A DNA stretch of 64,000 nucleotides from Natronomonas gomsonensis (lineage in GTDB: Archaea > Halobacteriota > Halobacteria > Halobacteriales > Haloarculaceae): NCBI RefSeq assembly GCF_024300825.1, contig NZ_CP101323.1, positions 1,736,001-1,800,000 on the forward strand, given 5' to 3'. The notes under the pieces are model-generated. The model worked only from the letters and a program-made list of their open reading frames with translations. It was not told the DNA's origin and made no database searches. Of the stretch, positions 25,405-34,718 are shown one piece after another (position 1 is the stretch's first letter; each line of letters opens with the position of its first letter). Made by a program: the position numbers and the translations under genes.

Positions 25405-26682
25405 TTACAGCGCCTTCCCGTCCGGCGTCGGCAGCGCTCGCAACTCCCGCGGCGGGACGAGGAAGTTCCCGCGACGCTTCACGAAGATGTACCGGAGGAT
25501 GCCGTTGTTGACGCGCTGGCGAATCGCCGGCGTCTCCTTGGTGATGTCCGCGCCGTTCATCGCCTCACGGACGGACTCAAACGTCGAGATGCCCTCTTGA
25601 AGACTGGGAAAGTGGAGGCTGGCGACGCCGTCGTCGGTCGATTCGACGTGACGCCGGAGCGTCAGGACGTTGCCTTCCTCGTCGCGGTTGGCGCGGGCCA
25701 TCTTCTGGGCGTGGCCGACGGCACCGTGTTCCCGCGCCTGCTCGACGAGCGCTTCGAGGTTCTCGGCGACGACGCCGCTGTGGTCGCCGACGTTGTTGCC
25801 GACGCCCTCGACGTCGCCGATTTGGTGAGTTCCGAACAGTTTCTTCACCATGCTGTCGTGGTCGTTGTCGCCGTACCAGCGGTCGAGTCGCTGGTGGAGC
25901 CGGGAGACGTGTTTCGTCGTGCCACCCTCGAAGGGACCGTCGTCGATGGTGATGAACGCCTCGGAGGCCTGATTGCCGGTGAAGCCGGCGTTGAACCCCA
26001 TGAACAGTTTCGACGCCTCCGGCACCTGCGTCCCCTCGGGAATCCCGTCAACTTCGTCCTGTTTCTCGGCAGGCATGCCGGGGGCAATAAAGCCCGTCCG
26101 CCGGGAGTCGACGGTTCCCGGGAATGACACGGCGTCGACGCCGTTTGCCGTCTCGCGGTCGCCGAACAGCGCCTCGTCGGCCTCCATCACCACGTCGGCG
26201 CGGTCGGAGGCGAGGTGGATGTGGAGGTCTTGGGTGTCGAATTCGGGCTGTTCGAAGTCCGACAGCGCCCGCGGTTGGGGAAGGTCGACGCCCTCGGGGA
26301 CGGCCCCGTAGCGCTCGAAGTACGACGGCGAGTAGCCGACGGAGAAAATCAGCCCCGCGGGCGAGCGCTCGTAGGCGCGGTCGAGGACTGAGAGGGCGTC
26401 TTCGACCTGCTGGCGGTCCGAGTCGGTCGGTTCGCCCTCGGAATCGAGGTTCACGTACAGAAAGATGTGGTGTTTGGGGAGGGCGTGGTTGCCGTGTTCG
26501 TCCGTCTCCAAAACGTCGTTCCAGGCGTGTTGGCGACGCGGCAGCGTCGAGGGGTCCTCGACGCCGGTCGGAACCGGCTCCTCGCCGGCGAAATCCAGAC
26601 ACGCCGAGAGGCCTGCGGTGCCGCCGACGGCGACGGCGGCCTTCAGGAAGTGCCGGCGCGTCGGTGCGTAGCGCTGGGTCAT
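25405..26682 (-). CDS. Tat lipoprotein related to DyP-type peroxidases
   Basis: 425 residues from ATG 26682. The signal TRRHFLKAAVAVGGTAGLSAC is twin-arginine with a lipobox-like Cys28. The C-terminal half follows the DyP order: GFNAG (229-233, where DyPs have GxxDG), GGTTKHVSRLHQRLDRWY, then GHAQKMARANR with a His at 324 in the proximal-heme position, and an F-SLQEGI-TF stretch. The distal catalytic Asp of GxxDG is Ala232 here. I infer an extracellular DyP-fold protein with altered or absent peroxidase activity. Confidence 0.65.
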   Translation of the reverse strand: MTQRYAPTRRHFLKAAVAVGGTAGLSACLDFAGEEPVPTGVEDPSTLPRRQHAWNDVLETDEHGNHALPKHHIFLYVNLDSEGEPTDSDRQQVEDALSVLDRAYERSPAGLIFSVGYSPSYFERYGAVPEGVDLPQPRALSDFEQPEFDTQDLHIHLASDRADVVMEADEALFGDRETANGVDAVSFPGTVDSRRTGFIAPGMPAEKQDEVDGIPEGTQVPEASKLFMGFNAGFTGNQASEAFITIDDGPFEGGTTKHVSRLHQRLDRWYGDNDHDSMVKKLFGTHQIGDVEGVGNNVGDHSGVVAENLEALVEQAREHGAVGHAQKMARANRDEEGNVLTLRRHVESTDDGVASLHFPSLQEGISTFESVREAMNGADITKETPAIRQRVNNGILRYIFVKRRGNFLVPPRELRALPTPDGKAL

Positions 26683-26737
26683 TGGTCGATTTAGTGACCC
26701 GGTGCCAAAGCGGGTTTTGGTTCGAACGACGAACGAC

Positions 26738-27496
26738 TCAGCCGTACCGGTCGGCGTGGAGTTCACAGAAGGCGGGAGAACCCAGTTGAGCGTTCAGGAG
26801 CGCGGGTTGACGATGAGCGTCGTACAGCCGGCAGTCGGGGTCGGCACAGAACGCCTCGCCGGTTTCGAGGTAGTGAGATGCTGCGAGCACGTACCCCTTC
26901 AGCGCGTCGGTCGTCCGAGGGTCGTCGGCGACGAGGAACTCGCCGTCGACCTCGTTTTCGAGTACCTCCCGCGGCGGTGCGTCCCCGGAAACGAGGGCGT
27001 GTTTCTGTTTGGCCTCGTAGTAGGCCTCGGGTTTCGCGGGCGCCTCGTACAGCCCCGGTACCGACAGCATGGCCGGCTGTCCGAGGACGGCAACGCGCTT
27101 GTGCCAGCGGCCGTCGTGGTCGCCCCACGTCCCGAGGACGCGATCGAGGAGGGGAACGTGGAGGTGGCCGAGACCGCTCTCGTCGGGCAGTCGCTTCCGG
27201 AGGGCGTCCTGTATCGCCAGTCCGTCGTAGATGACGCCGCCGGCGCGTTCGGGGTGTTCGAGGGCGCGCTGTTCGTACCGGACGATGCCGAGCATGTCGG
27301 TGCCCGTCTCTCGGTCGTACGGCGACAGCACTCGCGCGGCCGCGAACTCGCGGGCCAGTTCCTCCCCGGCCACGTCGCCGAGCAGGCGGTCGTCGACGGT
27401 CACCTCGGCGTCGATTCGCTCGTCGAGCCACGCCGCGATGGCGTCGGCGTCGGCTTCCGTCGTCGGGGCGCGATACAGCGTAACGCGGTCGACCAT
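26738..27496 (-). CDS. Conserved haloarchaeal protein with C-terminal Cys/His cluster
   Basis: 252 residues, soluble. The C-terminus carries a putative metal site: FCADPDCRLYDAHRQ followed by FCELH (C-x4-C, H, C-x2-H). The middle has GHLHVPLLDRVLGTWGDHDG. I do not recognise a catalytic family with confidence; a putative metallopeptidase-like family (DUF6775/DUF7001-like) is possible. It begins 7 bp after the thi4 stop on the same strand, so it is probably co-transcribed with thi4. Confidence 0.7.
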   Translation of the reverse strand: MVDRVTLYRAPTTEADADAIAAWLDERIDAEVTVDDRLLGDVAGEELAREFAAARVLSPYDRETGTDMLGIVRYEQRALEHPERAGGVIYDGLAIQDALRKRLPDESGLGHLHVPLLDRVLGTWGDHDGRWHKRVAVLGQPAMLSVPGLYEAPAKPEAYYEAKQKHALVSGDAPPREVLENEVDGEFLVADDPRTTDALKGYVLAASHYLETGEAFCADPDCRLYDAHRQPALLNAQLGSPAFCELHADRYG

Positions 27497-27503
27497 TCGT
27501 CGG

Positions 27504-28468
<965 letters not shown>

Positions 28469-28504
28469 CCGTTGTGGTCGGCGACGCTCTCGGTAGCAGG
28501 GCGC

Positions 28505-28969
28505 TCACAGGACGATGAGGGCTTGGGAGAGAAGCGCGACGGCGCTGCCCGCAGACAGCAGCGCCACGTTCGCCCGGGGGTTCGCCGCCGGCGTGAGGTC
28601 GAAACTGTGGTGCCACCCCGACAGCGGAGCGAACGGACGAATGCCCATCGGGGTGACGCTGTCGGCCAGCAGATGCGAGGCAAGCGAGACGCCGACCGCG
28701 GCTCCGAGGACGACCGGGCTGCCGAAGACGCCACCGACAGCGACGCCGACGCCGACGGCGACTGCCGAACACGCGAGGAGAAACCAGACCGTGTGGGTCG
28801 GTCCGCGGTGGTCGATGGGGAGCCGTTCGTCGGCGTCGGGCAGCGTCGCGGTGGCGATGGCGACGGCGAAGCCGACGGCGGCGAGTGTGGGGTCGTCGCG
28901 TGCCGTCAGCGTCGCCCCCACGGGAGCGTACGCCAACAGGGCCGCGCCGAGATGTCCCCAGCGGTACAT
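28505..28969 (-). CDS. YdjM-like membrane-bound metal-dependent hydrolase family
   Basis: 154 residues. Conserved histidine/acid motifs sit between membrane helices: MYRWGHLGAALLAYAP, ATLPDADERLPIDHRGPTHT and SLASHLLADSVTPMGIRPFAP. These are the hallmark of the YdjM/DUF457 predicted membrane metal hydrolases (H-x-G, PD-D, HRGxTH, H-LxD). The substrate is unknown. The gene is separate from thi4, with about 70 bp between the 3' end and the thi4 start. Confidence 0.82.
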   Translation of the reverse strand: MYRWGHLGAALLAYAPVGATLTARDDPTLAAVGFAVAIATATLPDADERLPIDHRGPTHTVWFLLACSAVAVGVGVAVGGVFGSPVVLGAAVGVSLASHLLADSVTPMGIRPFAPLSGWHHSFDLTPAANPRANVALLSAGSAVALLSQALIVL

Positions 28970-29052
28970 GCTTGGACTCCAGCACCGAGGGAACGAATCC
29001 CTTCCGGGAGCGCTTCGTAAGGATTACGACGGGAACCCGCGAAGGCCCTGTC

Positions 29053-29436
29053 ATGAGCGACAACGGCGACGAGGAGGCCGAGGAAGCCGAACCGGCAGTT
29101 CCGCTCGGTGACGGCGAGGCCGTTGAGGGTGCACCGCTGGCGCGGGTCGCCTCCCGGCTACACTACGCCATCGAGAAGAGCGAAGTCGACCGACGCGAGG
29201 GGGAAACGACCATCCGGACGCCCGACGGTCCCCGGGAGTTGGGCGAGATACTCGAAGAGAGCGACGAGGTGTACTTCGACACCCGACAGTCCTTCGAGAC
29301 GGCCGTCCGCGACGTCATCGGGTCGGGTCCGGTTCCGACCGCCGACGGCGGCAGCGACGCCGGGACGGAGACGGACGCCGACGCCAATGCGGAACCCGAC
29401 GACGAGGACGGCGGCTTCGAGTTCTCCGAAGAGTAA
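29053..29436 (+). CDS. Acidic DUF5789-like protein
   Basis: 127 residues, extremely acidic at both ends. The ordered core reads VASRLHYAIEKSEVDRREGE, TTIRTPDGPRELGEILEES, then VYFDTRQSFETAVRDVIGSG. It resembles the haloarchaeal DUF5789 family, of unknown role. It has no membrane segment and no catalytic motif. A second very small ORF follows 43 bp later. Confidence 0.7.
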   Translation: MSDNGDEEAEEAEPAVPLGDGEAVEGAPLARVASRLHYAIEKSEVDRREGETTIRTPDGPRELGEILEESDEVYFDTRQSFETAVRDVIGSGPVPTADGGSDAGTETDADANAEPDDEDGGFEFSEE

Positions 29437-29479
29437 CTCGACGCGAACCCTTTTGCTCGAAGACGACGCAGCAGAATCC

Positions 29480-29623
29480 ATGAGCCTCCCGTTCGGCCCA
29501 CCGGAACTCAGCGCCGAGGACGCAGGCTTCGGCATCCCCGTGGAGTTCTCGCCCTCGGAGTTGCTCAACGGGACGGTCGACGCCGACCGCTCTTCGGTCG
29601 CCGCGGAAAGCAAGACGCTTTGA
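29480..29623 (+). CDS. 47-residue hypothetical protein
   Basis: ATG 29480 opens [20 protein letters not shown], then [20 protein letters not shown] and a short tail to TGA. It is soluble with no known motif. The sequence has normal haloarchaeal composition and lies between two plus-strand genes 20-45 bp away. Function unknown. Confidence 0.45.
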   Translation: MSLPFGPPELSAEDAGFGIPVEFSPSELLNGTVDADRSSVAAESKTL

Positions 29624-29645
29624 CGCCCCGGCCGCAGGCCCGAGT

Positions 29646-30974
29646 ATGCGCGAGTCCCATCCGATAGAGGCCGCCGTCGGCATCGCATACTACGTCTCCG
29701 AGGCCGACGGCGTCGGCGGCCACCTTCGGGACCGCCCCGAGGATTTCCGCGTGCGAGAGCGGGAGGCCTTCGGCGCGGACGTACACTCTCTCGACGCCGA
29801 GACGGGGTCGTACCCGCATCTCGTCTTCCGGGCGACGCTTCGGGGCTGGGACACCAACGACTTCGCCTCGGCGCTGTCGAACGAACTCGGAATCAGCCGC
29901 GAGCGGGTGTCGTGGGCCGGCACGAAGGACAAACACGCGGTCACGACCCAACTGTTTTCGGTGAAACGCCCCGAGGGGAATGACTTGCCGACGTTCGACG
30001 GCGTCGACATCGAGGTGCTGGGACGGGCCGGCCGGCCCGTGCTGTTCGGGGACCTCGTGGGCAACGAGTTCGAACTCGTCGTGCGAGGCGCCGAGCGACC
30101 GGACAACGCCGAGGCAATCGCTGCGGAACTGCGAGCCTTTGCAGCCGACGGCGAGGGCGAAGCCGAATCGGTCGCCGTCCCGAACGTTTTCGGCCAACAG
30201 CGCTTCGGGTCGAAACGCCCCATCACCCACCGGGTCGGCCTCGACATCGTCCGCGGCGACTGGGAGTCCGCCGCGGTCCGGTACGTCTGTGAGGCCGGCG
30301 ACCGCGAACCCGAATCGACACAGGAGGCACGGGAGTACGTCGGCGAGACACGCGATTGGGAGGCGGCGCTGGACAGACTTCCGAGGCGACTCCGCTTCGA
30401 ACGCGCCATCGCCGCACGGCTGGCCGAAGGCGCCGACGCGCCAGCGGACTACCGGGAAGCCCTCGAACGCCTGCCGACGAACCTCCAGCGGATGTTCGTC
30501 AATGCGGCCCAGTCCTATGCGTTCAACCGCATCTGTTCGGAGCGCCTGCGTCGCGGGCTGCCGTTCGGACGCCCGGTCGCCGGCGACGTGGTGTGTTTCT
30601 CCGACGACGACGGACTGCCGGACCCCGGTCGGACGCAACTCGTCGACGAGGGTCGCGTCGAGACGGTGCGGCGACACTGCGAGCGCGGCCGTGCGTTCGT
30701 CACCGCGCCGCTTCTTGGCACCGAAACGGAGTTCGGAAGCGGCGAACCGGCGGCAATCGCCCGGTCGGTGTTCGAGGACATCGGCATCGAACCCGCCGAC
30801 TTCTCCCTGCCGGGGGAGTTCGATTCCTCGGGCACCCGTCGGGCGATTCGCGTCGAGACGACGCTGGACATCGATACCGACCCGCTGACGCTTCGGTTCT
30901 CGCTACCGAAGGGGAGCTACGCGACGGCGGTGGCTCGGGAGTTCCTGAAGACCGACCCCGAAGACTTCTCCTGA
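29646..30974 (+). CDS. truD: tRNA pseudouridine(13) synthase TruD
   Basis: 442 residues. TruD converts U13 of tRNAs to pseudouridine. Family marks are PEDFRVRE near the start, the catalytic Asp95 in [28 protein letters not shown], and the archaeal insertion followed by [17 protein letters not shown]. The C-terminus ends in [20 protein letters not shown], as in archaeal members. Cytosolic. The start MRESHPIE has a short gap after the upstream small ORF. Confidence 0.95.
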   Translation: MRESHPIEAAVGIAYYVSEADGVGGHLRDRPEDFRVREREAFGADVHSLDAETGSYPHLVFRATLRGWDTNDFASALSNELGISRERVSWAGTKDKHAVTTQLFSVKRPEGNDLPTFDGVDIEVLGRAGRPVLFGDLVGNEFELVVRGAERPDNAEAIAAELRAFAADGEGEAESVAVPNVFGQQRFGSKRPITHRVGLDIVRGDWESAAVRYVCEAGDREPESTQEAREYVGETRDWEAALDRLPRRLRFERAIAARLAEGADAPADYREALERLPTNLQRMFVNAAQSYAFNRICSERLRRGLPFGRPVAGDVVCFSDDDGLPDPGRTQLVDEGRVETVRRHCERGRAFVTAPLLGTETEFGSGEPAAIARSVFEDIGIEPADFSLPGEFDSSGTRRAIRVETTLDIDTDPLTLRFSLPKGSYATAVAREFLKTDPEDFS

Positions 30975-31056
30975 GGCGCGAATTCTCGTCCAGCGGTCCG
31001 AAACGAACGTTGGGCCGAGCGAGGGAGTCAAGTGGGAGGGGAATTATGTGAACGGT

Positions 31057-32136
31057 ATGTCGAATCAGCCCATCAACCGACCGAACGTCCCCGTGCGTGG
31101 TATCGATGGGTCGTGGGTCGTCGTCGCCATCGGGCTGTGTCTGTCGCTCTTCGGGGGGTGGCACGTCCTCGCATCCGGGATGCCGGGAAGCGTCCTCGAG
31201 TCCGGCTCGACGCTCTTCATCAACGTCGGCCTGCCGGTGGTGGCGGTCGGCGTCATGCTGTATGCGGTGCGAAAGGCCCCCACTCGAGAGTGGACGGTCG
31301 CTCGGTGGATGTTCGGTAGCATCCTCGCGCTCGGAGCGCTCGCGGCGTGGGCCAGCGCCGAATCCCTCATCGCTGGAGAGTTCATGGCCGCCCGGGGGAC
31401 GCTGTTGTTGGGTGCGAACCTCGACATTCTCTTCGGCGTCGTCACCGGTGTCAACCGCGCTCGGGCGAAACAGAACGCCGAACTCGCCGAACGCGAGCGC
31501 GCCCAGCGGGAGGGGATGGCGTTCCTCAATCACCTGTTGCGTCACCACGTCCTCAACGGGATGACCATCATCAACGGTTACACGGACGAACTCCGCGAGG
31601 AGGACGTCTCGCCGGAACACATCGAGGTCATCGAGCGGCAAAGCGAGCGCATCGTCACGCTCGTCGAGAACGTCCAGACGCTCGTCCAGTCGCTGTCCGG
31701 TGAACCGGAGGCGAAACCGGTCGACATCGCCGACGTGGCCGACCGCGCCGTCGCCGACGCCCGCGAGACGTACCCGAACGCGACGGTCGAACTCGAAGCC
31801 GATTCCGCGACCGTCCGGGCCGACGACTTCCTCCGGTCGGTGCTCGACAACCTCATCGCCAACGCCGTCGAACACCACGACGGCGAACCGTCGGTCCACG
31901 TCACCGTCGAGGCTGGCGACCCGACGGTCCTGCAGGTCGAAGACGACGGCCCGGGAATCCCCGACGAGATTCGGCAGTCGTTCACCGAGAAAGACGACAT
32001 GGCGACCGGCGTCGCCGGCGACGGCCTCGGCCTGTATCTCGTCCACACGCTCGTGACGAACTACGGTGGCGAGGTTCGAATCGCCGACAACGACCCCCGC
32101 GGGACCGTCGTCACGGTCGAACTGCCGCGGGCCTGA
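31057..32136 (+). CDS. Membrane sensor histidine kinase
   Basis: 359 residues. Four hydrophobic helices come first (WVVVAIGLCLSLFGGWHV, LFINVGLPVVAVGVMLYAV, WMFGSILALGALAAWASA, GTLLLGANLDILFGVVTGV). A linker leads into HisKA with the His in FLNHLLRHHVLNG, then HATPase_c with NLIANAVEHHDG, EDDGPGIP and GDGLGLYLVHTL. An in-frame GTG at 31048 would add three residues. The ligand is unknown. It lacks PAS and receiver domains, unlike the other two kinases in the window. Confidence 0.88.
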   Translation: MSNQPINRPNVPVRGIDGSWVVVAIGLCLSLFGGWHVLASGMPGSVLESGSTLFINVGLPVVAVGVMLYAVRKAPTREWTVARWMFGSILALGALAAWASAESLIAGEFMAARGTLLLGANLDILFGVVTGVNRARAKQNAELAERERAQREGMAFLNHLLRHHVLNGMTIINGYTDELREEDVSPEHIEVIERQSERIVTLVENVQTLVQSLSGEPEAKPVDIADVADRAVADARETYPNATVELEADSATVRADDFLRSVLDNLIANAVEHHDGEPSVHVTVEAGDPTVLQVEDDGPGIPDEIRQSFTEKDDMATGVAGDGLGLYLVHTLVTNYGGEVRIADNDPRGTVVTVELPRA

Positions 32137-32156
32137 GCGAGTACCGAACCGCCCCG

Positions 32157-32162
32157 CTTATC
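32157..32162 (+). promoter_or_regulatory. CTTATC promoter box
   Basis: CTTATC lies 25-30 nt upstream of ATG 32187, consistent with a leaderless or very short-leader transcript of the DUF2103 gene. Confidence 0.45.
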
Positions 32163-32186
32163 GGCGTTCGTTGCCTTCCGTCCCAC

Positions 32187-32909
32187 ATGGAGTGTCGGTG
32201 CTGTGGAACGTCGCTTGAGCGCCCCGGTGACTACTGTCTGGTCTGCCGGAGCGAGAACGCCGACACCGTCGTCATCGACTGCGAACGCGAGCGTGCGACC
32301 GTCACCGCGCTGTTGGACGACGACATCGTCTCCCAGCGAACCGTCACGACGCGCCCCGAAAACGACCAGCGCTGGGCGCCGACGGAACTCCGCAACTACG
32401 CGGGTCGCATCGCTGACGAGATACGGCGCAAACGTCCCGAAGAGGTGTACGCTACCGGTGACCGCGAAGTCGTCCGGGCGGTTCGAAGCGAAGTTCACTA
32501 TCCCTTCTATCGCGTCGCCGACGACGACCCCATCGAGGCCGTCCGGCGCAAGCGCGGCGAACCGAGTCTGGAGGTCGTCGAAGCCTCCACCGAGGAGAAA
32601 CTCGGCGGCAGCCACTCGACGCTCATCGGCGGCCGCGACGGACGGAAGGTAATCGACACCGTCGCTGGCCATCCTCACGTCAAGAAAATCATCCCCGGCC
32701 CCATCGATGCGGGCGGGTCGGGATCGCGGACCGGCGTCCGGGCGAAGGCCACTCGCGCCGACGACACCGGCAACGTCCGACTGCTCATCCGCGATGGCTC
32801 AAGCGTCCAGGAGAACCGCGTCGTCACGACCGCGAGCGACCGTGAATTGGGCGAACACGTCCGAGCGGACCTCAACGACGCCCTCGTCGAAGCCGAACTG
32901 AAGGATTAA
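32187..32909 (+). CDS. DUF2103 predicted metal-binding protein
   Basis: 240 residues. An N-terminal zinc ribbon (MECRCCGTSLERPGDYCLVC) is followed by a nucleotide-like domain and the family core GGSHSTLIGGRDGRKVIDTV, AGHPHVKKIIPGPI. The family is archaeal; the role is unknown, but it recurs next to translation and transcription genes, as here. It converges with the CC-motif gene, overlapping at the 3' ends. Confidence 0.85.
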   Translation: MECRCCGTSLERPGDYCLVCRSENADTVVIDCERERATVTALLDDDIVSQRTVTTRPENDQRWAPTELRNYAGRIADEIRRKRPEEVYATGDREVVRAVRSEVHYPFYRVADDDPIEAVRRKRGEPSLEVVEASTEEKLGGSHSTLIGGRDGRKVIDTVAGHPHVKKIIPGPIDAGGSGSRTGVRAKATRADDTGNVRLLIRDGSSVQENRVVTTASDRELGEHVRADLNDALVEAELKD

Positions 32910-33223
32910 CTCGGTCCGGCCTCGCTTTGGACGAGCCAGCCCCCCTCGATGTCGCAGGCCTCACGGACTTCGTATTCGATGGTGGTTTCCTCGCCGACCA
33001 CCGAGCCGCCCTCGACGGCCTCGATGCGGAGCGGCACGTCGAGGTTGCTGCCACAGCAGCCGACGCCGACGAACTCCTCGAGAACGTCGCCCAACGCGAC
33101 GCGGTCGTTGGTCTTCCGCAGGTACGCGCGGAACGACGGCTTCTCGACCTGAAATCGGCCCCACTCGCTGAGGTCGGCCGGATACGACACCACGAGTCGG
33201 TCGGCCGTCTCGGTTTTACCCAT
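32906..33223 (-). CDS. Conserved haloarchaeal protein with a CC motif
   Basis: 105 residues, soluble. The notable feature is [20 protein letters not shown], a vicinal Cys pair in a protein with only one other Cys, which could bind metal or undergo redox. I do not recognise the family. It overlaps the end of the DUF2103 gene by 4 bp, converging with it, and is divergent from rpl37ae. Confidence 0.7.
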   Translation of the reverse strand: MGKTETADRLVVSYPADLSEWGRFQVEKPSFRAYLRKTNDRVALGDVLEEFVGVGCCGSNLDVPLRIEAVEGGSVVGEETTIEYEVREACDIEGGWLVQSEAGPS

Positions 33224-33281
33224 ACTCGGTTTCGGAGACGAGCGTCAAAATCGCTGTCGCCGGCTACCGGGAAACGTGAGA

Positions 33282-33287
33282 CTTATC
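33282..33287 (+). promoter_or_regulatory. CTTATC promoter box of the rpl37ae cluster
   Basis: CTTATC lies 28-33 nt upstream of ATG 33315, the only obvious promoter before the rpl37ae-rpo12-pcc1 group. Confidence 0.45.
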
Positions 33288-33314
33288 CGTCCGCTGGATG
33301 GAGAGTATGGTACT

Positions 33315-33578
33315 ATGGCCAAGAAGGGTACGACCGGGAGCGCCGGCCGCTTCGGCGCCCGCTACGGGCGCGTCGCACGGCGCCGCGTCGCCGACATCGA
33401 AGGCGAGATGGAGAACTCACAGGTCGACGGTGACGACGTCAAACGCGTCGGGACGGGCATCTGGGTGAACGAGGAGACCGGCGAGAAGTTCACTGGCGGC
33501 GCCTACAAGCCGCAGACCCCCGCCGGCAAGACCGTCCGCCGCTCCATCCGCGCGGCGCTCGGCGAAGACGAGGAGTAG
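33315..33578 (+). CDS. rpl37ae: Ribosomal protein L37Ae lacking zinc-ribbon cysteines
   Basis: 87 residues of the large ribosomal subunit protein eL43. The flanking rRNA-binding parts are canonical: [20 protein letters not shown] and [19 protein letters not shown]. The middle, where the family normally has two Cys pairs around GTGIW, reads [20 protein letters not shown] and has no cysteine at all. The protein is therefore a zinc-free variant. It heads a plus-strand cluster with rpo12 4 bp downstream. Confidence 0.93.
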   Translation: MAKKGTTGSAGRFGARYGRVARRRVADIEGEMENSQVDGDDVKRVGTGIWVNEETGEKFTGGAYKPQTPAGKTVRRSIRAALGEDEE

Positions 33579-33582
33579 GCTC

Positions 33583-33717
33583 ATGAGTTACAAGTGCTCC
33601 CGCTGTAAACGCGACGTCGAACTCGACGAGTACGGTGGCGTCCGCTGTCCGTACTGTGGCCACCGCGTCCTGCTGAAGGAGCGGAGCCGCGACATCAAAG
33701 AAGTCGACGTACAGTAA
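33583..33717 (+). CDS. rpoP: RNA polymerase subunit P (Rpo12)
   Basis: 44 residues. The start [20 protein letters not shown] and the following [15 protein letters not shown] give the zinc-binding pairs CxxC and CxxC of Rpo12/Rpb12, which stabilises the Rpo3/Rpo10 assembly platform. It begins 4 bp after rpl37ae, so the two are co-transcribed. Unlike the neighbouring L37Ae, it keeps all four cysteines. Confidence 0.95.
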   Translation: MSYKCSRCKRDVELDEYGGVRCPYCGHRVLLKERSRDIKEVDVQ

Positions 33718-33723
33718 GCGGCC

Positions 33724-33966
33724 GTGCACGAGGCGGAACTGGTTTTCGACTACGACACGCCCGAAGCGGCCGCGCTAATCGCCGACAGCATCGGTCAGGA
33801 AATCGGCGAAATCGAGGGCGACCGCACGACCGCCGCCATCAGTCGGAACGGCAGCCGACTGCAAATCGACATCGACGCCGACGACCTCGTCGCGCTGCGA
33901 GCCGGGTTGAACACGTGGGAAACGCTCGTCGAAGTCGCCGAACGGAGTATGAAGGCCGGTCGTTGA
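33724..33966 (+). CDS. pcc1: KEOPS complex subunit Pcc1
   Basis: 80 residues from GTG 33724. The pattern is ELVFDYDTPEAAALIADSIG, then NGSRLQIDIDADDLVALRAG and LNTWETLVEVAE, the Pcc1 dimer subunit of the KEOPS/EKC complex that makes t6A37 in tRNA. The gene begins 6 bp after rpo12. The same order is common in archaea, supporting the assignment of this short sequence. Confidence 0.88.
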   Translation: MHEAELVFDYDTPEAAALIADSIGQEIGEIEGDRTTAAISRNGSRLQIDIDADDLVALRAGLNTWETLVEVAERSMKAGR

Positions 33967-34020
33967 ACGCGCGAAAGCCGAAAGCGTGGCTTTTTCAGTA
34001 TTCATCCCGACGGTCGGTGT

Positions 34021-34416
34021 ATGCAGGGTAATCTACCGCCTGAGGCACAGGAGAAAATCGAGGAGCTCCAAGACCTTCAGGAGACCGCACAGCAGGTCGC
34101 ACAACAGAAACAGCAGGCCGAAACGCAACTGCAGGAGTCGAAGACGGCCCTGGAGACCCTCGACGACATCGAGGGTGACACGAAGATGTACCGAGAGGTC
34201 GGCGAACTGCTCGTCGAGACTGGCTACGACGAGGCCTACGAGGACCTCGAAGAGAAGGTCGACAGCCTCGAAGTCCGCACCCAGACCCTCCAGAAGCAGG
34301 AGGACCGCGTCCAAGAGCAGTTCGAGTCCCTCCAAGAGGAACTCCAGCAGATGCTGCAGGGCGGCGCAGGCGGCGGCCCGATGGGTCCCGGCGGCCCGGG
34401 CGCCGGCGGCGCGTAA
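34021..34416 (+). CDS. pfdB: Prefoldin subunit beta
   Basis: 131 residues. Two long coiled-coil helices ([20 protein letters not shown] and the C-terminal [19 protein letters not shown]) flank a beta-hairpin region ([20 protein letters not shown]), the beta-class prefoldin layout. A Gly/Pro tail ends the protein. Prefoldin hands unfolded proteins to the thermosome. It is part of the rpl37ae-rpo12-pcc1 run. Confidence 0.95.
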   Translation: MQGNLPPEAQEKIEELQDLQETAQQVAQQKQQAETQLQESKTALETLDDIEGDTKMYREVGELLVETGYDEAYEDLEEKVDSLEVRTQTLQKQEDRVQEQFESLQEELQQMLQGGAGGGPMGPGGPGAGGA

Positions 34417-34420
34417 CGAC

Positions 34421-34678
34421 GTGACCGACGAATCGAGCGGCGAGCCGAGCGACGAAGCGGTCGTCGAGGCCGCCTCCGATGCCGCCGAGGGGGTCGTCCT
34501 CTCGCGGTACAAACAATCGGCAGTAACCGACCTCGACGTGACCGTGCGGTTCGAGGAGGGCGTCCTCGAAGTCGACGTGTACCTCAACGCGCCCGAGGAA
34601 CCCGACCCCGAGGACGTGGTTCAGGAGGCCATCGAGGCCGCCGAGGCGGCCGTCGACGAACTGTTCGAGGACGCCTAA
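34421..34678 (+). CDS. DUF3194 family protein
   Basis: 85 residues from GTG 34421, 4 bp after pfdB. The core LSRYKQSAVTDLDVTVRFEE followed by LEVDVYLNAPEEPDPEDVVQ matches the archaeal DUF3194 family, which is habitually located beside prefoldin beta. Function unknown; the position suggests a link to protein folding or translation. Confidence 0.85.
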   Translation: MTDESSGEPSDEAVVEAASDAAEGVVLSRYKQSAVTDLDVTVRFEEGVLEVDVYLNAPEEPDPEDVVQEAIEAAEAAVDELFEDA

Positions 34679-34718
34679 CCTCTCGCTTTTCGCGGTCGCT
34701 ACGTACGTAGCGGTGGCG

